A stretch of 64,000 bases of DNA from Anarhynchus alexandrinus (Eukaryota; Chordata; Aves; Charadriiformes; Charadriidae): contig VUYV01000180.1 in assembly GCA_008711295.1 (NCBI GenBank), forward strand, positions 1,215,096 to 1,279,095, in the 5' to 3' direction. The notes below the pieces were generated by a model, which saw only the letters and a program-made list of their open reading frames with translations, searched no databases and was not told the DNA's origin. Position numbers and translations under genes: made by a program. Every line of letters begins with the position of its first letter. Within the stretch, counting starts at the first letter, position 1. Positions 13,301 to 25,339 of this stretch are shown piece by piece.

Positions 13301-15186
13301 CTGTCACCTGACGACTGGATGGCTACAAAACCCACCCATAAGTGATGTGGGTTAAACCTCCTTGTCCACCTGAAAGGGTCCATTCGGGAGAAGAGAATGG
13401 GTTACTTTCTACTGGAGCACGTTGCTAGACTCCAATATTTGCCATTATCTAACAAAGATCATATTCTGATGGGAATCATGGATGGAAAAACATGGGTAGT
13501 AGCCCAATCAGAGATATTCAGTGGGGGTCTGGGAAGTTTAGTCTGGGGTAGCTGATGGCAAGAGGAAGAATACAGACTACTCAAAAGGTAAATCTACATT
13601 GGGCACCTTTTATGTAGCAGTATAGAAATAGACAAAGAGCCACTGGGCCGAAGAAAGTGAAGAAAAATTCATTGGAAACATAATCAGAATTTACGTGCCT
13701 GGCAGGAGATGGAAACCCTGGCTTTCACTCAAAACAATGCATCATACCAAAATGCACATTGCAGAAAGGATTGCAACCCAGTGTCTTACTTGGATGAACG
13801 GCCTTCCCAGAGGGTCAAGGACAGACAACCTTTGGCTGCCAGGCCATGCGCAAGTTCTTGTTCCTTGCTTAATACCTTTTATTGCAAGTAATAGTGGGGC
13901 TGCTGTGTCAAAATAACTTATATTCCACGCTCCTAGGAGGAACACTGGCAGCAGTGGCAGCTAGCACGGACAATGCTGGCCTGCTGTGTGACCCACCTCA
14001 TCTCCAGGCCCCTTGCTTCAGCCTTCATCCTGCGTTGTGATGATGGGATGGCTGAGGAGCTGGTGCTATCATTGCGAAGCTTTACCCATGGGGGTGGTAA
14101 TCGGACTTCTGCACTGCACTGTAATGCTATGTAAGGTTACTGAAAGGTGGAGAAAGCAGGTGATACCGGGCTTCTGCTTCTAAGTCAGATGAAAGGTTAA
14201 AGGAGGTTTCCCTGTCCATTCCCTCTTGGCTGTGTGGGCTGCAATTCTCTCTGACTTTTCTGGCAAATGTTTTTATGAGATTAAAATGGCCATTGGTTTT
14301 TGAGTCATTGTGTTATGACAGCACTGCAGTTTAGCAGGACTTTGCTATTGCCATGAAAGTGTGGGAACATCAGGAAGATCAGAACAAAGGCGGATTTAGA
14401 ATAGACTGAGGATATAAAAATCTATTAAAGACCTTCTCTCTCTTTTTTCCTCCGAGTGAAAAATCAATACAGTGGTATAAGCCAGATAGTATGAAATGTA
14501 CAACTCCTAGACCTCCAATTTATGCACAAAGTGACCTTGACCTATTCTGCAATTTCCTATCATTAATTTATTACATACCTCTCCTAACCATATCACTATA
14601 AACCACAACGAAAAACAAAACTTAAGAGCTGGATGTGCTTCCTTTCTTTTAAAGAAGCAGACTTAGCATGAAGTAAAAGAACGTAAGTTATTACTTACAA
14701 CAAAGGGGGCAATATTTTTTTTCACTATTCTTAGCCTGACTAAAAATGATTTACTATCTAGAAGCTAGCTGCAGAATACATTTAGGAATCATATGACTCT
14801 GAACTTTCTGAAAATGTTATTACTGTCTGTACTTTTCTACCTTTAGCCTCACACTGTTTTCTGTGATATTTTCATGAGTATATGATCATAATGCAAACAG
14901 GAAAAAGACAATGTGAAAACAGTTTGACAAACACATTTAGTTCCTCTAAAAGACCTAAACACATCACATTGTCAGTTGTAGAACAGTCTACTATATAAAC
15001 TGCAATTAGAGGAAGATAATAGCTTCCTTTTATATGGGCCAGGTAAGACACAGAAGTTAGCTGTGTAATTCAGGCCATACAGTGGGGAATCAGTTGAGTT
15101 TGAAGTAGACCTCAATGTTTCAATGCCTATTATAATGAACAGGCTTTGAGTAAACATATGGAAAAAAAGTTGGAAATTCCTTTTTG

Positions 15187-15956
15187 CAGAATCATAGAAT
15201 CGTACAATGGTTTGGGTCAGAAGGGACAACTTCCACTAGACCAGGTTGCTCAAAGCCCCATCCAGCCTGGCCTTGAACACTTCCAGGGATGGGGCATTCA
15301 CAGCTTCCCTGGGCAACCTGTTCCAGTGTCTCACCACCCTCATCATAAAACTTTCTTCCTCATATCTAGTCTAAATCTACCCTCTTCCAGTTTAAAACTG
15401 TTAGCCCTTGTCCTATCGCTACACTTCCTGATAAAAAGTCCCTCCTCATCTTTCCTGTAGGCCCCGTTTAAGTACTGAAAGGCTGCTATAAGGTCTCCCC
15501 AGAGCCTGCTCTTCCCCAGGCTGAACAACCCCAACTCTCTCAGCCTGCCTTCACAGGAGAGGTGCTTCAACCTCCTGATCATCTTCATGGCCCTCCTCTG
15601 GACTCTCTCCAACAGGTCCATGTCTTTCTTATGCTGGGGGCTCCAGAGCTGAACACAGTACTCCAGGTGGAGTCTCATCGGAGCAGAGTAGAGGGACAGA
15701 ATCACCTGCCTCAACCCGCAGGTCACGTGTCTTTTGATGCATCCCAGGATACGATCAGCTTTCTGGGCTGTGAGCACACATTGCCAGCTCATATTCAGGT
15801 TTTCATCCACCAATACCCTGGACCAGTACCAAGTCCTTCTCTGCAGGGCTGCTCTCAATCCACTCTTTGCCCAGCTTGTATCTGTGTTTGGGACTGCCCC
15901 AGCCCAGGCGCAGGACCTTACGCTTGGCCTTGTTGAACTTCATGAGGTTCGCACAG
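15187..15956 (-). mobile_element. CR1 LINE, 5'-truncated 3' end (about 770 bp)
   Basis: On the minus strand this is the C-terminal third of CR1 ORF2 plus a short 3' UTR. The 3' tip is at 15,187, where the plus strand reads 'cagaatcatagaatcg', the complement of the ATTCTATGATTCT tail. The 5' break is near 15,956, inside the codons for the KCKVLHLG region. The 3' UTR is about 45 bp shorter than in the younger copy at 48.8 kb, as if deleted between two GGGAC-type repeats. Divergence is moderate, so it is older than the 48.8-kb element but younger than the 4.5-kb one. Confidence 0.95.
15343..15858 (-). pseudogene. CR1 ORF2 C-terminal fragment, broken
   Basis: The 171-codon frame is the C-terminal domain of CR1 ORF2, beyond the catalytic reverse-transcriptase core. 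Diagnostic stretches are [75 protein letters not shown] and [20 protein letters not shown]. The frame then meets a stop at RKKVL where related copies continue with KKFFTL. The remaining codons up to the expected GNLV end are recognisable at about 15,240-15,340 but follow in-frame stops. The methionine at the start is fortuitous, since the real ORF begins far upstream in a full-length element. No function is expected. Confidence 0.9.
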
Positions 15957-17600
15957 TTTCTCATCTTCTAGTCAAACCTTTTCTATGCTGTCTAAAATTC
16001 ATCTAATGCCCAGACAGTAGTCCTGTCCATTCCTTTCCAGGGCTAATATAGCCATGTGAGTGCCTCTTTTCACTAGGATCTACCTTAATTTATCTGTTTT
16101 GGGCAGGTGAGTCCTGTCCTGTCAGTGACATGTCTGTTGTGGGCCAGATTTAGTCAGCTATCTACCCATTTTTCCCTGAGGAGCCTTCTAAGTAACTGAA
16201 ATCATCTGGAGGTATCATCTTTTGCACATATTACTTGAACACAGGACAAAAAACACGTGGAGACAAGGATTTAAATCTATTCTTATTCACAGCCAAGTTC
16301 CCAGGCCAATGGGAAAAGGCCTTCAATATTTTTCCTTTTCAGTTGCACACCTGCCAAAACAGTGGTCAAGCTTGAAGAGAAGAGGTAAAAATAATATTAA
16401 TCTAGTACAAGCTCTTGGTCAACAGAAGAGGCAGATGCCCAACAACAGGCTGGACCACCCTCTTGAGCTCCCCAAATTGCCTGCACAGGTAGTACCAGGG
16501 AAGTGTCAAGGAGAGGGACACTGGCACTCTCTCTGCCGTTTTCCACCTCTCCTTTCTGACAGAGCAGAGAATCTTGGCAATTCTGTTCAGGCAGATTAGA
16601 TGCTTCCTCACCCTCCCCTCCAACATCCACCCTCTCCCAGGGGCACCTGCCTGAGATGAGGCAATGCCTAAATGTGGTTGCCTGGATTATCACCCTGATC
16701 AGGTTATTCTGCTAAATACACTGTCATGATCTTGATCGTGAACAGCTCCAGTTCAATTTGAATATCAAAAACTCTTGACGCTATTGTGCCTGAGGGTGAC
16801 AGAAGCTCGTATTTATCAAAACTGAGTTTCTATTTTCAAGCATGAGTACTAAAAGTGACTGCTTGGGTTTTATTCTATAGCGGCTCAAGTTTTGCATGAA
16901 ACTGAACAAGCAGGTAGTGTAAAACACAAGGAAAGGCATACTTATATTAAGAGCAATTACTTCCCAGAACAAGTTTGCAAAAGTAATTCAAAATCACTAG
17001 CAAAGAGCATCTCCGAAACCAGTTGCATGTTACTGACCCTCCGTGCTGTGCAGATGGGAGGCTGACAGGGAAAACGTCCCCCTGCATGGGTACTGTGGTG
17101 TCTCAGATGCACGGGCGCAGCGTGTTTTGAACCACAGCCAGCTTCGAATCTGTGCTGCATGAATACCCATCACATCTTAAAATCCCTAAATCTGCTCAGA
17201 GTTTTGCCCTCAATTTCAACGGGAGCAGGATCGTGCTCTCTGAGGGCGCTTGAGAGCTGCTCTGCACCTCGGGTATGAAGTCAGCGCCTTCCTAAGGAGA
17301 GCCCTGTCACCCCTATTCACTCTCTGCTGCACTAAACCCCAGGGAAGTTGTTTCTGGGTCAGTGTCTTGTGCAGTTCTTCCAAAGTCCTGGTCAGGAGTA
17401 CGGAGGGGACAGACTCAAGACTTTCCAAATGTTTTCTGATTCCCCTCCTTCTGCATGCTGGTTAAAAGCTATAGGGGTTTTACACCTCGACCCAGCCTTC
17501 TGCTGCAGTATTGGTGGGTGCTCCCCTGGCATTTGGGGATCTCTAAATCAGGCGCACCTTTCACTTTTTTTTCTATTCAAACGTAAACAGCATGTGAAAA
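15957..17600. other. Unique intergenic DNA
   Basis: No supported gene. Short frames such as 16,222-16,599 (+) and 16,397-16,693 (-) overlap antisense to each other without domain signatures. One fragment of the ancient palindromic repeat lies at 17,190-17,240. GC content rises towards the 17.6-18.2 kb segment. Confidence 0.5.
17190..17240. repeat. Remnant of the ancient palindromic (MITE-like) repeat
   Basis: The sequence 'gagttttgccctcaatttca' followed by 'acgggagcaggatcgtgc' matches the half-palindrome pattern GAGTTTTGCC-ATTGACTTCAA-YGGGAGCAGGATC seen, more or less decayed, at several other places in the window. Assignment is by eye. Confidence 0.45.
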
Positions 17601-17639
17601 ACACAGCCTTGCTTTTCACTTGACCCAAACAGAGCTTTG

Positions 17640-18190
17640 CAGGGAGAGCAGCGTCAGGCCCACACTGCTTACATTTCCACACCAGCAGAATGAATGTCAA
17701 AACCTAGTTTCCTTCAAAGCTAACCACACGCAAAAGCAGGGCTGCTTTGCCTGACTGGAAACAACAGGTATAAATAACCTCCCGCGCTCTGGAAAGCAAG
17801 AGGCTGGAAAGGCTCCTTGGGTTGTTTTCTGCACATCAGCCTATGAGCTCGGGGTGTTTTAATGCTCTGTTGATGCCACAGGAGCCGATAGAAGCAGGGA
17901 CAGATTACACCGAGAAGGAGGTAAACAAGTTGTTTACAACTCAGCGGGGCTGCAGTGTATCCTCCTTACATCGGCTGAAAGGCAATGAGAGCATTGGACA
18001 CTGGGCTGCTGATGGGAAAGGATCCCTGGAGCTGCCAAGCTCTGGCTCCAGAAATGTCTGTGGGGCTTCAATAACAGGAAATCACGTGTGCTGTCATTAT
18101 CAGCTGCTGAGCGAGACAGATGCACCCAGATCAATATCAGTGTCCGATATCAAAGAGCTATTGTGACGGCACCCAGCGTTTTGAACTAGG
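17640..18190. promoter_or_regulatory. Candidate regulatory segment with TATA-like box
   Basis: A strong TATA-type octamer TATAAATA lies at about 17,770-17,777 on the plus strand. It is followed by GC-richer, low-repeat sequence with an intact CACGTG E-box near 18,084 and paired GATATCA-like motifs around 18,145. The segment is free of transposon sequence and compositionally different from its flanks. The frame of 17,822-18,166 (114 codons) has no recognisable domain. Whether this is a promoter, an enhancer or neither cannot be decided from one sequence. Confidence 0.25.
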
Positions 18191-18199
18191 GAGAACAAC

Positions 18200-19820
18200 A
18201 AAACTATTTTAAATGATTAGGGCTGGCAAAAATCCCCTGACTTTCTCTTTTCTGGTTTGTTTTTGTTTTTCCTTTCTGAGGCAGTGGATTCATCACCATT
18301 AAAGGAACTGAAAGTCCTCTCTGCCCAAAGTAACTTTGATCATTATTGATCTAATTAAACTCTGTTTGCTTAAGGTTGCAGTGGGAAAGGGCTGCAAATC
18401 AGCAATCTTCCTGAGGTCTTGTAATAGTGAAGGGTATCTGTTCACTCGGCTCGGGAATCGGCATGTCCTTCAGCACAGCTGAAACTGGAGTAAGCTTCCC
18501 TTATTATGCCACGTTTTATGCTGTCTGAAAAAAACCCCACCAATTTAGGAACAAAGCAAAACATCTTCAGGGCTCTTATTCCAAGCAGGACTTGGGGAGT
18601 GGAGGGGTTCTGCACGCAGAGGAGTGTGTTCCATGCACTAACGTTAGAGCTGTGGAGGTCTTGATCACATTATCATTACATGACCCTGCTGATTTCTGCA
18701 ACGGGCTTTCTGTTTCTTGTGATTTGTGTGGTCAAATAAAATACGTTTGTAAACAAGCAAGCTGTTTTAGCCTTGTGCAAATTATACACTAACAGATGAA
18801 CTCTGTTTTTCATGAAAACATTTCTCTACTGATATTTCAGCCCTTTTTGTTTGTTTGTTGTTTCTTTCTTTTTTTTTTTTAAGCAGCTGGTAAGTTAGGA
18901 TATTTTTGAAGTATCTGTTTTTCTTGTGCCTTTAAAACCATTGCAAGCTGTTGCAGAGAATTCAGTAGTTTCCAGGCCCGGTATGTTCAAAGGAAATCCA
19001 CAGGTAAAAGCGGGAGCTTGTTTCCTAGTCCAAACAGAGATACTTTTGTTATGCAAGGACTGCAGAAGGATTCCTGGGATACTTTGGCCCCTCTGATTTC
19101 AGATAGGGAAGAATCTGTGACACATGAGAAATGCACTGAGGTGAATCACGCACTTCTTTCCATTGCTTCAGCTGAGTGACTGCTGTGCTATTGGTACTTC
19201 AGAAAAGAGCCAACAGCTAAAACAGATATTTGCCTTCTGCCAGTTCTGCTGGTGGCTCATCTGTTTGCATTACACGCTCTGGCTTGTAATTGCATTGCTG
19301 TATGTTTGCGTGAGTATGTAAACTGCTCACATAAACTTGCATATCCTGATAAAAGCAGTGTATAAGGATGAGATGGTGCAGTCTGCACGCTAGTCTGTAT
19401 ATACATCTGTTTTATGTGTAAGTCAGGTGCTTGAAGGGAGATAAGCAGATTTACGGTAGGAAAAGGTCCAGCCTTGATTTTATTCTGGGCCAGGGAGCGG
19501 CAGTGGACCGAGGGAGGTTTGCAGGTTGCATTCCCTTGGGCTTTGTACCAGCAATCAGTGCATGAAAAAACTGTCTCCTTTCAAAGCCGGGAAGAGACTT
19601 GGGGTGGTGGCGGGGTCTGAAGCCCGGGCTGCTCTCATCCGCAGCTCAACCCTTCCTCCACTGCTTTTTAAGACTGTGCCTTTGGCAATCACCCTGCTTG
19701 ACCTGCCTTTAAAGCACTCCTGCCGAGTTTGCCAACACTCCTTCAGCCAGTAACTGGATCGGAAGGGAAAGAACCCATTTCCTCTCCGGCCCTGAAGTCT
19801 TCGGCAAGGAAAGAGTTAAG
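18200..19820. other. Unique DNA between candidate regulatory segments
   Basis: No supported gene. It contains a T-rich stretch near 18,841-18,882 (TTTG units then a T run) and otherwise unique sequence. A GTAAGT-like donor at about 18,891 follows the T-run and AG, which looks like a chance splice-like arrangement. Confidence 0.45.
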
Positions 19821-19839
19821 GCGAAGAGTTTCCAGCGCT

Positions 19840-20400
19840 GCCTGCCGCTGTGTAGTGCCTCTCGCAGAGGCTCCTGCCGGCCCCGGGGGCCAGAGGGAAG
19901 ACAGGCTCTGGGGTATAAAGCTTGTCTCCCGTGATAAGATAGACGAGTTCTTAATGCGATTCCTCGGATCCCCAGAGGGCTACCCAGAAACGCTGCAAAA
20001 AAAAATAAAAAATAAAAAAAAAATAAACAAACAGGGGAAGTAATGAATGGGAGCAAAGCAGCAAAGCAATAACAACAACAACAACAAAAAACCCAACCCA
20101 AAACAAAAACAGAACCCAAGGCGGCAGCGCGCAGCCCGTAGCAAAGGGGCGCAGACGATGCTCCGGGGCCCCCCCTCGCCCCGGCGGACCGGGAGCTGCC
20201 GCCTCCGGCCCCCCCGCCGCCGCCCGCAGCGCTCGCAGCATTCCCTAAATCCCTCCTTCCAGCTTGCTCCGGGGCTTGCGAGGTGCTCGCTCACGTGCTC
20301 GGGATGCGGCGGGCTATTTTTACAACCGTCTGAGCAGCCCCGGTTTCCTCCCGGCAGATCCGCCGCTAATGCTATTAGCCGGCGGAGGAGAAAAGAAAGG
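19840..20400. promoter_or_regulatory. CpG island with upstream TATA-like box; candidate promoter
   Basis: CpG dinucleotides are dense from about 20,115 to 20,400 (by eye roughly 30 in under 300 bp), with an outlying GC-rich spot at 19,845-19,905. Everything around is CpG-poor. A TATAAA lies at 19,914-19,919 on the plus strand, a GATA-type site (TGATAAGATAG) near 19,930, a CACGTG E-box near 20,293 and a CTATTTTTA (MEF2-like) motif near 20,313. Between the TATA box and the island sits an A-rich tract (about 19,996-20,036) and a short AAC repeat. In vertebrates such islands usually mark promoters or Polycomb-bound regulatory elements. No exon with a recognisable product follows on either strand, so the transcript, if any, is unknown. 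Confidence 0.45.
20066..20092 (+). repeat. Short (AAC)n microsatellite
   Basis: Five or so AAC units followed by an A run lie just after an A-rich stretch (AAAAATAAAA-type, about 19,996-20,036) and immediately upstream of the CpG island. On the minus strand it generates long Val/Phe/Cys-rich frames that look like membrane proteins but are only the repeat. Confidence 0.8.
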
Positions 20401-20459
20401 AGGCTGCTGAAATTAACCGGGCATCACCGAAATAGATGGGAAAAGGCATTTTAGGTCAC

Positions 20460-23400
20460 GCAAGCCCTGCCCCGGCCAGCAAATGTTGCTCCCTGCAGGA
20501 TAAATCTGAGCGCTCTGTAGATCGGCTGTGTGTCGATGTATCAGACTCCCTGTTGTGGATGGTTCTTTTTCAGCCCAAGTTTTGGTGCTGGGTTTTTTTG
20601 GATCGTGAGAAACCTTGACCAAAGTCACAGTATAAACTGGCACAGCTTCAGTAGCAACTGTTTACCTCAGGCGAAACTTAGTCCCTTTTCCTTTTTTCCT
20701 TTTCTGACTGTTTTTATGACATAAAATCTTACTCTCTGCAATATAGAAATGTTCTGCAAGGTCACTTGCACAAAATGTAATAAAGCAAGCTTATTGTTTC
20801 CCAGAAGAAGATTATGTCTGAATTTCTCTTTTCCTCTCTTTTTATTTAAACTGGTGTCTGGTTCACTTTGGCAGGGTTCAACTGTGAAAGTCACACAAGT
20901 CCTGACTGCCCTCGCAGAGTGTTTGGTTTCAGACCGTTAACATGTGTTTCAGTCGGTGAAGCAGATATTCCAGGGCTTCTCTGACCTTCTTTAAATATTG
21001 TCATAACTGATGGTCATAAGTGACTCTCTCATTCCTGGGGTGTTTAGATAGTCAGGTATATCCAGGATGACCTTCAGAGTGTATCCTGGCCTGCAGACTG
21101 CTTATTCTTTTAACTCTTCATCTGGGAGGTCCACGATGAGAAGGGAGCCAGCCAACCTGATCAAGGGGGAACCCTCTCCATGGTGCGGCATAGCTGGAAA
21201 CCCCTGAACGGATGAAAGAAAATTGAAGGGAGAGACAGAAATAACAGCTCAAATCCTGGGGTTGCCAAGAGTCGCTGCACCTCGGCTGAGACAATTTCAT
21301 GGCTGCAGTTACACCTGCATTCCCAGACCCGAGAGCATTTCTCTGTTTCTGAGCCGGGGTGTGTGCTCTGGCCATATCCTAACTCCTAACTCTGCACCAA
21401 AGCCAGATCTGCACACCAGCCTTCTCCAGCCTGCTCCTGCGTGCCCATGGAAATGAAACCTCGGAGGTGAAGGCTGGCCGGGAACGGTGGCCCGTTTCCC
21501 ATAGCACTCATCCACCCCCATGGAGAACGGGAGTGCTAAGTCTAGATGTGAGCCTTTCCTTCTGTCCCTTCTGATCCAGTGGAAAGGCAAACAGATTAGC
21601 TTAAATAATTGGCTCTTTAGAGCTGTTAGACTTCAAAATGGAACAGAGGAATAGTGCTTGCAGACTCAGGAGCAGGTAGGAGGTAGTTTTAAGAAGCTGC
21701 TTCTTATCGGCTCTCAGCTATTGGTTTCTGCCTCCCAACTGAGACAGTGCCTGATTGTGTCCTAATTTTGATGTGATAAGATTGGGCAAAACACACAATC
21801 CGAATGTGCAAAAGCCATCAAGAGAAAAAAGTATGCAAACCTTTTTCTTTTTGTACAAGGATTTAAAACCTGTATCATCAGCAGAGGAAGGTGTTTTGAG
21901 GAGGGAGCAGGAATAGATTACAAATAACACACCTCTGCCATTGCAGATAAGGTGAATACAGTTTGCTGTTTGCTCTTTAATGTTATATGACAGCCAGCAG
22001 AACATTTCTCATTTATTCTAATTATTCTCATTATTCTAAGAGAGCAGATTTTTTTCAAATATATAGGTAGTATGTTAGAGTGTTTACCCATGTAATAAGT
22101 TTTGCAGTTCTGAAACAAAATAATGTGGGGTAGATTTTTTTCAAATCTAATCAGGTTTGCAAATGAGAAAACCATGTTGGGGATATTTTACTATGGAGGT
22201 GGAATATGAATTAAACAACTTTACAATTAGGTAAGGAACAACAGCCAGCAGACTAAATATAAATGATAGTTCATAGTAGAAGCTCTGTGGAGTACCTAGA
22301 GAAGGTGGGAGGGAAGCAACACCATTTCAAATGAGTAAAGAAGAGAACCAGGAGAGGATAGCATGGGGGTCCAGAAGTCAAGGAGAAGGCTATGACGAAG
22401 CAACCACTGAAAGCAGCAAGGTGTTTGAATGTGCAGATGGTTCCTTCAGCTGGAGACTCCTTGAGATATTGAGGGCACTGGCAAGAACAACTGGAAAGCA
22501 GGTAGAAGACAGGAGCCAGGGTGGCCTGAAACCTGTTAGGAGGTGAAGAGCAGAAAACCAAGGCAAGAACTGTGAACAGGAGAAAGAGAAGCTGACACCA
22601 GAGCATGCAGAGAAACAAGAGGGCTAGAAAAGGAGTTGAAGAGAGGGAAAGCAGTGACAGCAGGTCTGTGTTGAACTTCCCAATGAGAAGTTACCAAGGG
22701 TGAACCAGAGAGAAAGAGAGCTAAGAATAAGAAAGCTGAAGAAGGCAAAGAAATTACAGAGGATGGAACAAGGCAATAGGGGTTTTTAATGCTGTAGTAG
22801 ATGGAATGATGAAATAGTGTTAATATAGCAGAAAAGGAAGTGCAAAGACACCCCTAGTAGGGGAAGCTATCTGGTGCTGAATTTTTCATGGATGCTTTCA
22901 GTGGCTCAGCATTAGGCAGGAGAGGAAATTTAATCTTGCTGATATTTATTATAATTTTTGTTCTATATTTCACTTTTTTTTTTAGAAAAGGAAAGAATGG
23001 CATGGAAATGTAGAGAGAAACGTATTTATGTCTTTTGCAGCCATTTCGTCTGTTAAAAGTGTGACTTTAGCCCTTTAAATTTCTGTTTGTAGCAGCACTC
23101 CAAGGCCTCGCAGGGCCTTTCTAAGTAGCTGTTATTTAATGGCTTTTTACAGGCATCTGCTCAAACTGTATCCAATTAAAAAAATAAATCCGGGAATAAA
23201 CTGCACCCAGTTTCAGCTGGCTGGCAGGTATGAATTCTACTTTTATAACAGACCTATTCCTGTTCTCAGTTCTGTTTATGGCTACCAGGCCAGGAAAACT
23301 ATATCATGTAACTTTTAATTCATATAGCCTTTAAATTTATCTAACGCTGTCATCTGCAAATAGCATTAGAACAACATCAAGTCAGTAAAGAAAACAAGAC

Positions 23401-25330
23401 AAAACAGCTCAGAAACCTAAAAAGTGGTGAGATAGCTCATTATGAAATACTGCCAAGAGTTTTTGGGAGTTAAATGTGTCACATTTCATTGGTTTTGGGG
23501 ATAAATCTTATTGATTTCTGCCAAGGTTAACAGACTTCTTGTTTTCAGTAAACACAAAACCAATACAAAATCTCTCTCAGTGGTGATACCTTCCACCTCA
23601 TGAGGTCTGGAAAACAGCTTACAAGCCTCCCTCATCTAAGACCTATTCAACATGAGCGCAATTAGCACCCGTGTAGAATGGTGCAAGCCGTGGAGCTCTA
23701 ATAATGGCATTATGGCAGAATTTTTGGCACTGGGCTGAGCATTCACTCATAAATGTGCTATGGCAAATTTTTACACTTAAAACCCCCCTGCAGTTCGGGA
23801 GAGTAAAACGCCGCTGGAAGTGCAGCAGCAGCGGGGCACGCAAGTGTTAGAATTTGCACTTGTAAAATTTATAGGGACCAACTGGTTTTGCAGGTGTACT
23901 GCCTAACACTTGTGTGCACCCAGTTGCCGGAGCAGATAAAGTATGAGCCGGGGGCTGGAATGCTGCTCGGGGACCGGGGAGCCGGTGCCCACCCAGGGGC
24001 TGCCGCGAGGGGCCTGCCCTGAGAGGGAGAGCTCTTGGCTCTGTCCGTAAAACAGACCCTTATATGGTAGCAAGTTTGGCACTCCGAAGTGTAGGTATCT
24101 CTAAACACTGCACTTTCTTAAAAGGTTAGTCAGGAAAAAAACGTTCACACTTAGAAAATGTAGGCATTTAAAATAGAAGCCCCATACGAGGTCTTTAGAT
24201 AATGTAACTCATGTCGAGTCAGACACTTTTATTTTAATTGTCAGACATAATCTCCAGCTCTGTATTTACTACCCATCTGCTCAAAGCGTTGTACTTGCTA
24301 CCAGATTTACTGGGGGAGAGGAGCAGGGAAGAACAGGAGTGGGAGAGGTGTTGGAAGGAAACAGGAGACCCTCCTGTGGCTGCTAGGACCGAAGCAACCC
24401 TTGTCACCGCGCCGAGCTCCTTTCCCTCTTCGGGCCGCAGATGCATGGCAGTGCGGCTTCTTTTGAAAAGCACAGGATGTAACTTTAAAAATTAGCTACT
24501 GTGTGGTCCCTAATTAATTACCTTTCATTTTTTAGGTGAGTAAATGGATATACACAATAAGCGACGCATTTCCATTTTTAATGATGACTTCTATCAAGCA
24601 TGATGCAAACTGACCATTGCTATAACAATACTCAGAAACAGTATTTCATTAGAGCTTACCTGCTGGTGACTTTGTTTCCATTTCTGCTGTGCTTTCCAAG
24701 CAAGTCTTACCCATCACAGAACGGGTAAATCTCTCACCGATTTCCCCCTCTCAAGGGGAATTTGTGAGCACGGCTTCCTGTTATAAATATATAATTATGA
24801 AATGCTTTGTTGTTGATTCTTAGAGCTGACCACATAATTTTACTCCATCTCTCAGTGCCAAACAAGCTGCGCAGCACTGACAGCCTTTAGGTACCAGAAA
24901 TGAAGAATTTTTGGTTAGGTACACTTATTTGATGAGTTATACCTTACGGTTTCTGATAAGCCGCGTCTCAAAAGTCATATGGCATAAGAATGAAAAAGGC
25001 AGAAACGCAATCATTTTAGACGCCCCTCCACAGGGCTGAACAGCTGAGGACACCATCTATAACGTACTAATTCTTATAATTCTGCCTGGGAAAGAGCTCC
25101 TTAAGATCCGTTGCAACCAAACCTCCATGTGGAATATAGCTGTGAACGCACGGATCCAAATCCAGGATATACAAACCCTGCCGTGAGGAATGCTTTGTCA
25201 CTCGAACCTCCGCATGCTATAGATCCAGTTTGGGGGTTGGAAGGGGGGGATATGCTTTCTATTTATAGTCTAGATAGATACCGAGCCACTGAGAAGCCAT
25301 AACGACTCCTTTTGCAACCAGGCAAATGAT
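20460..25330. other. Unique intergenic DNA
   Basis: No supported gene. Noteworthy stretches are a purine-skewed block at 22,330-22,770, a poly-T at 22,976-22,984, and a palindromic homeodomain-type motif TAATTAATTA at 24,511-24,520. A GC-richer patch with several CpGs lies at about 23,800-24,030. No transposon could be recognised across nearly 5 kb, which is consistent with a conserved or constrained interval. Confidence 0.45.
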
Positions 25331-25339
25331 TTTGTGGCA

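Larger units (their letters stand above)
5545..15186. other. Unique intergenic DNA, no gene seen
   Basis: No credible exon was found. The longest frame (7,775-8,179 minus, 134 codons) overlaps frames on the other strand and has no recognisable domain. The interval is AT-rich with scattered short homopolymers and contains only two small repeat remnants (8,858 and 10,288), listed separately. Gene absence is judged only from the lack of long or recognisable frames; small non-coding exons could be missed. Confidence 0.5.

Noticed and set aside
18841..18896. Splice-acceptor-like T-run followed by AAG/CAG and a GTAAGT-like donor
   Set aside because: The AG and GT are only a few bases apart, leaving no exon; a chance arrangement.
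19709..20294. Long minus-strand frames with Phe/Val/Leu-rich runs near the CpG island
   Set aside because: The hydrophobic runs are translated AAC and A-rich repeats; they are not transmembrane segments of a gene.
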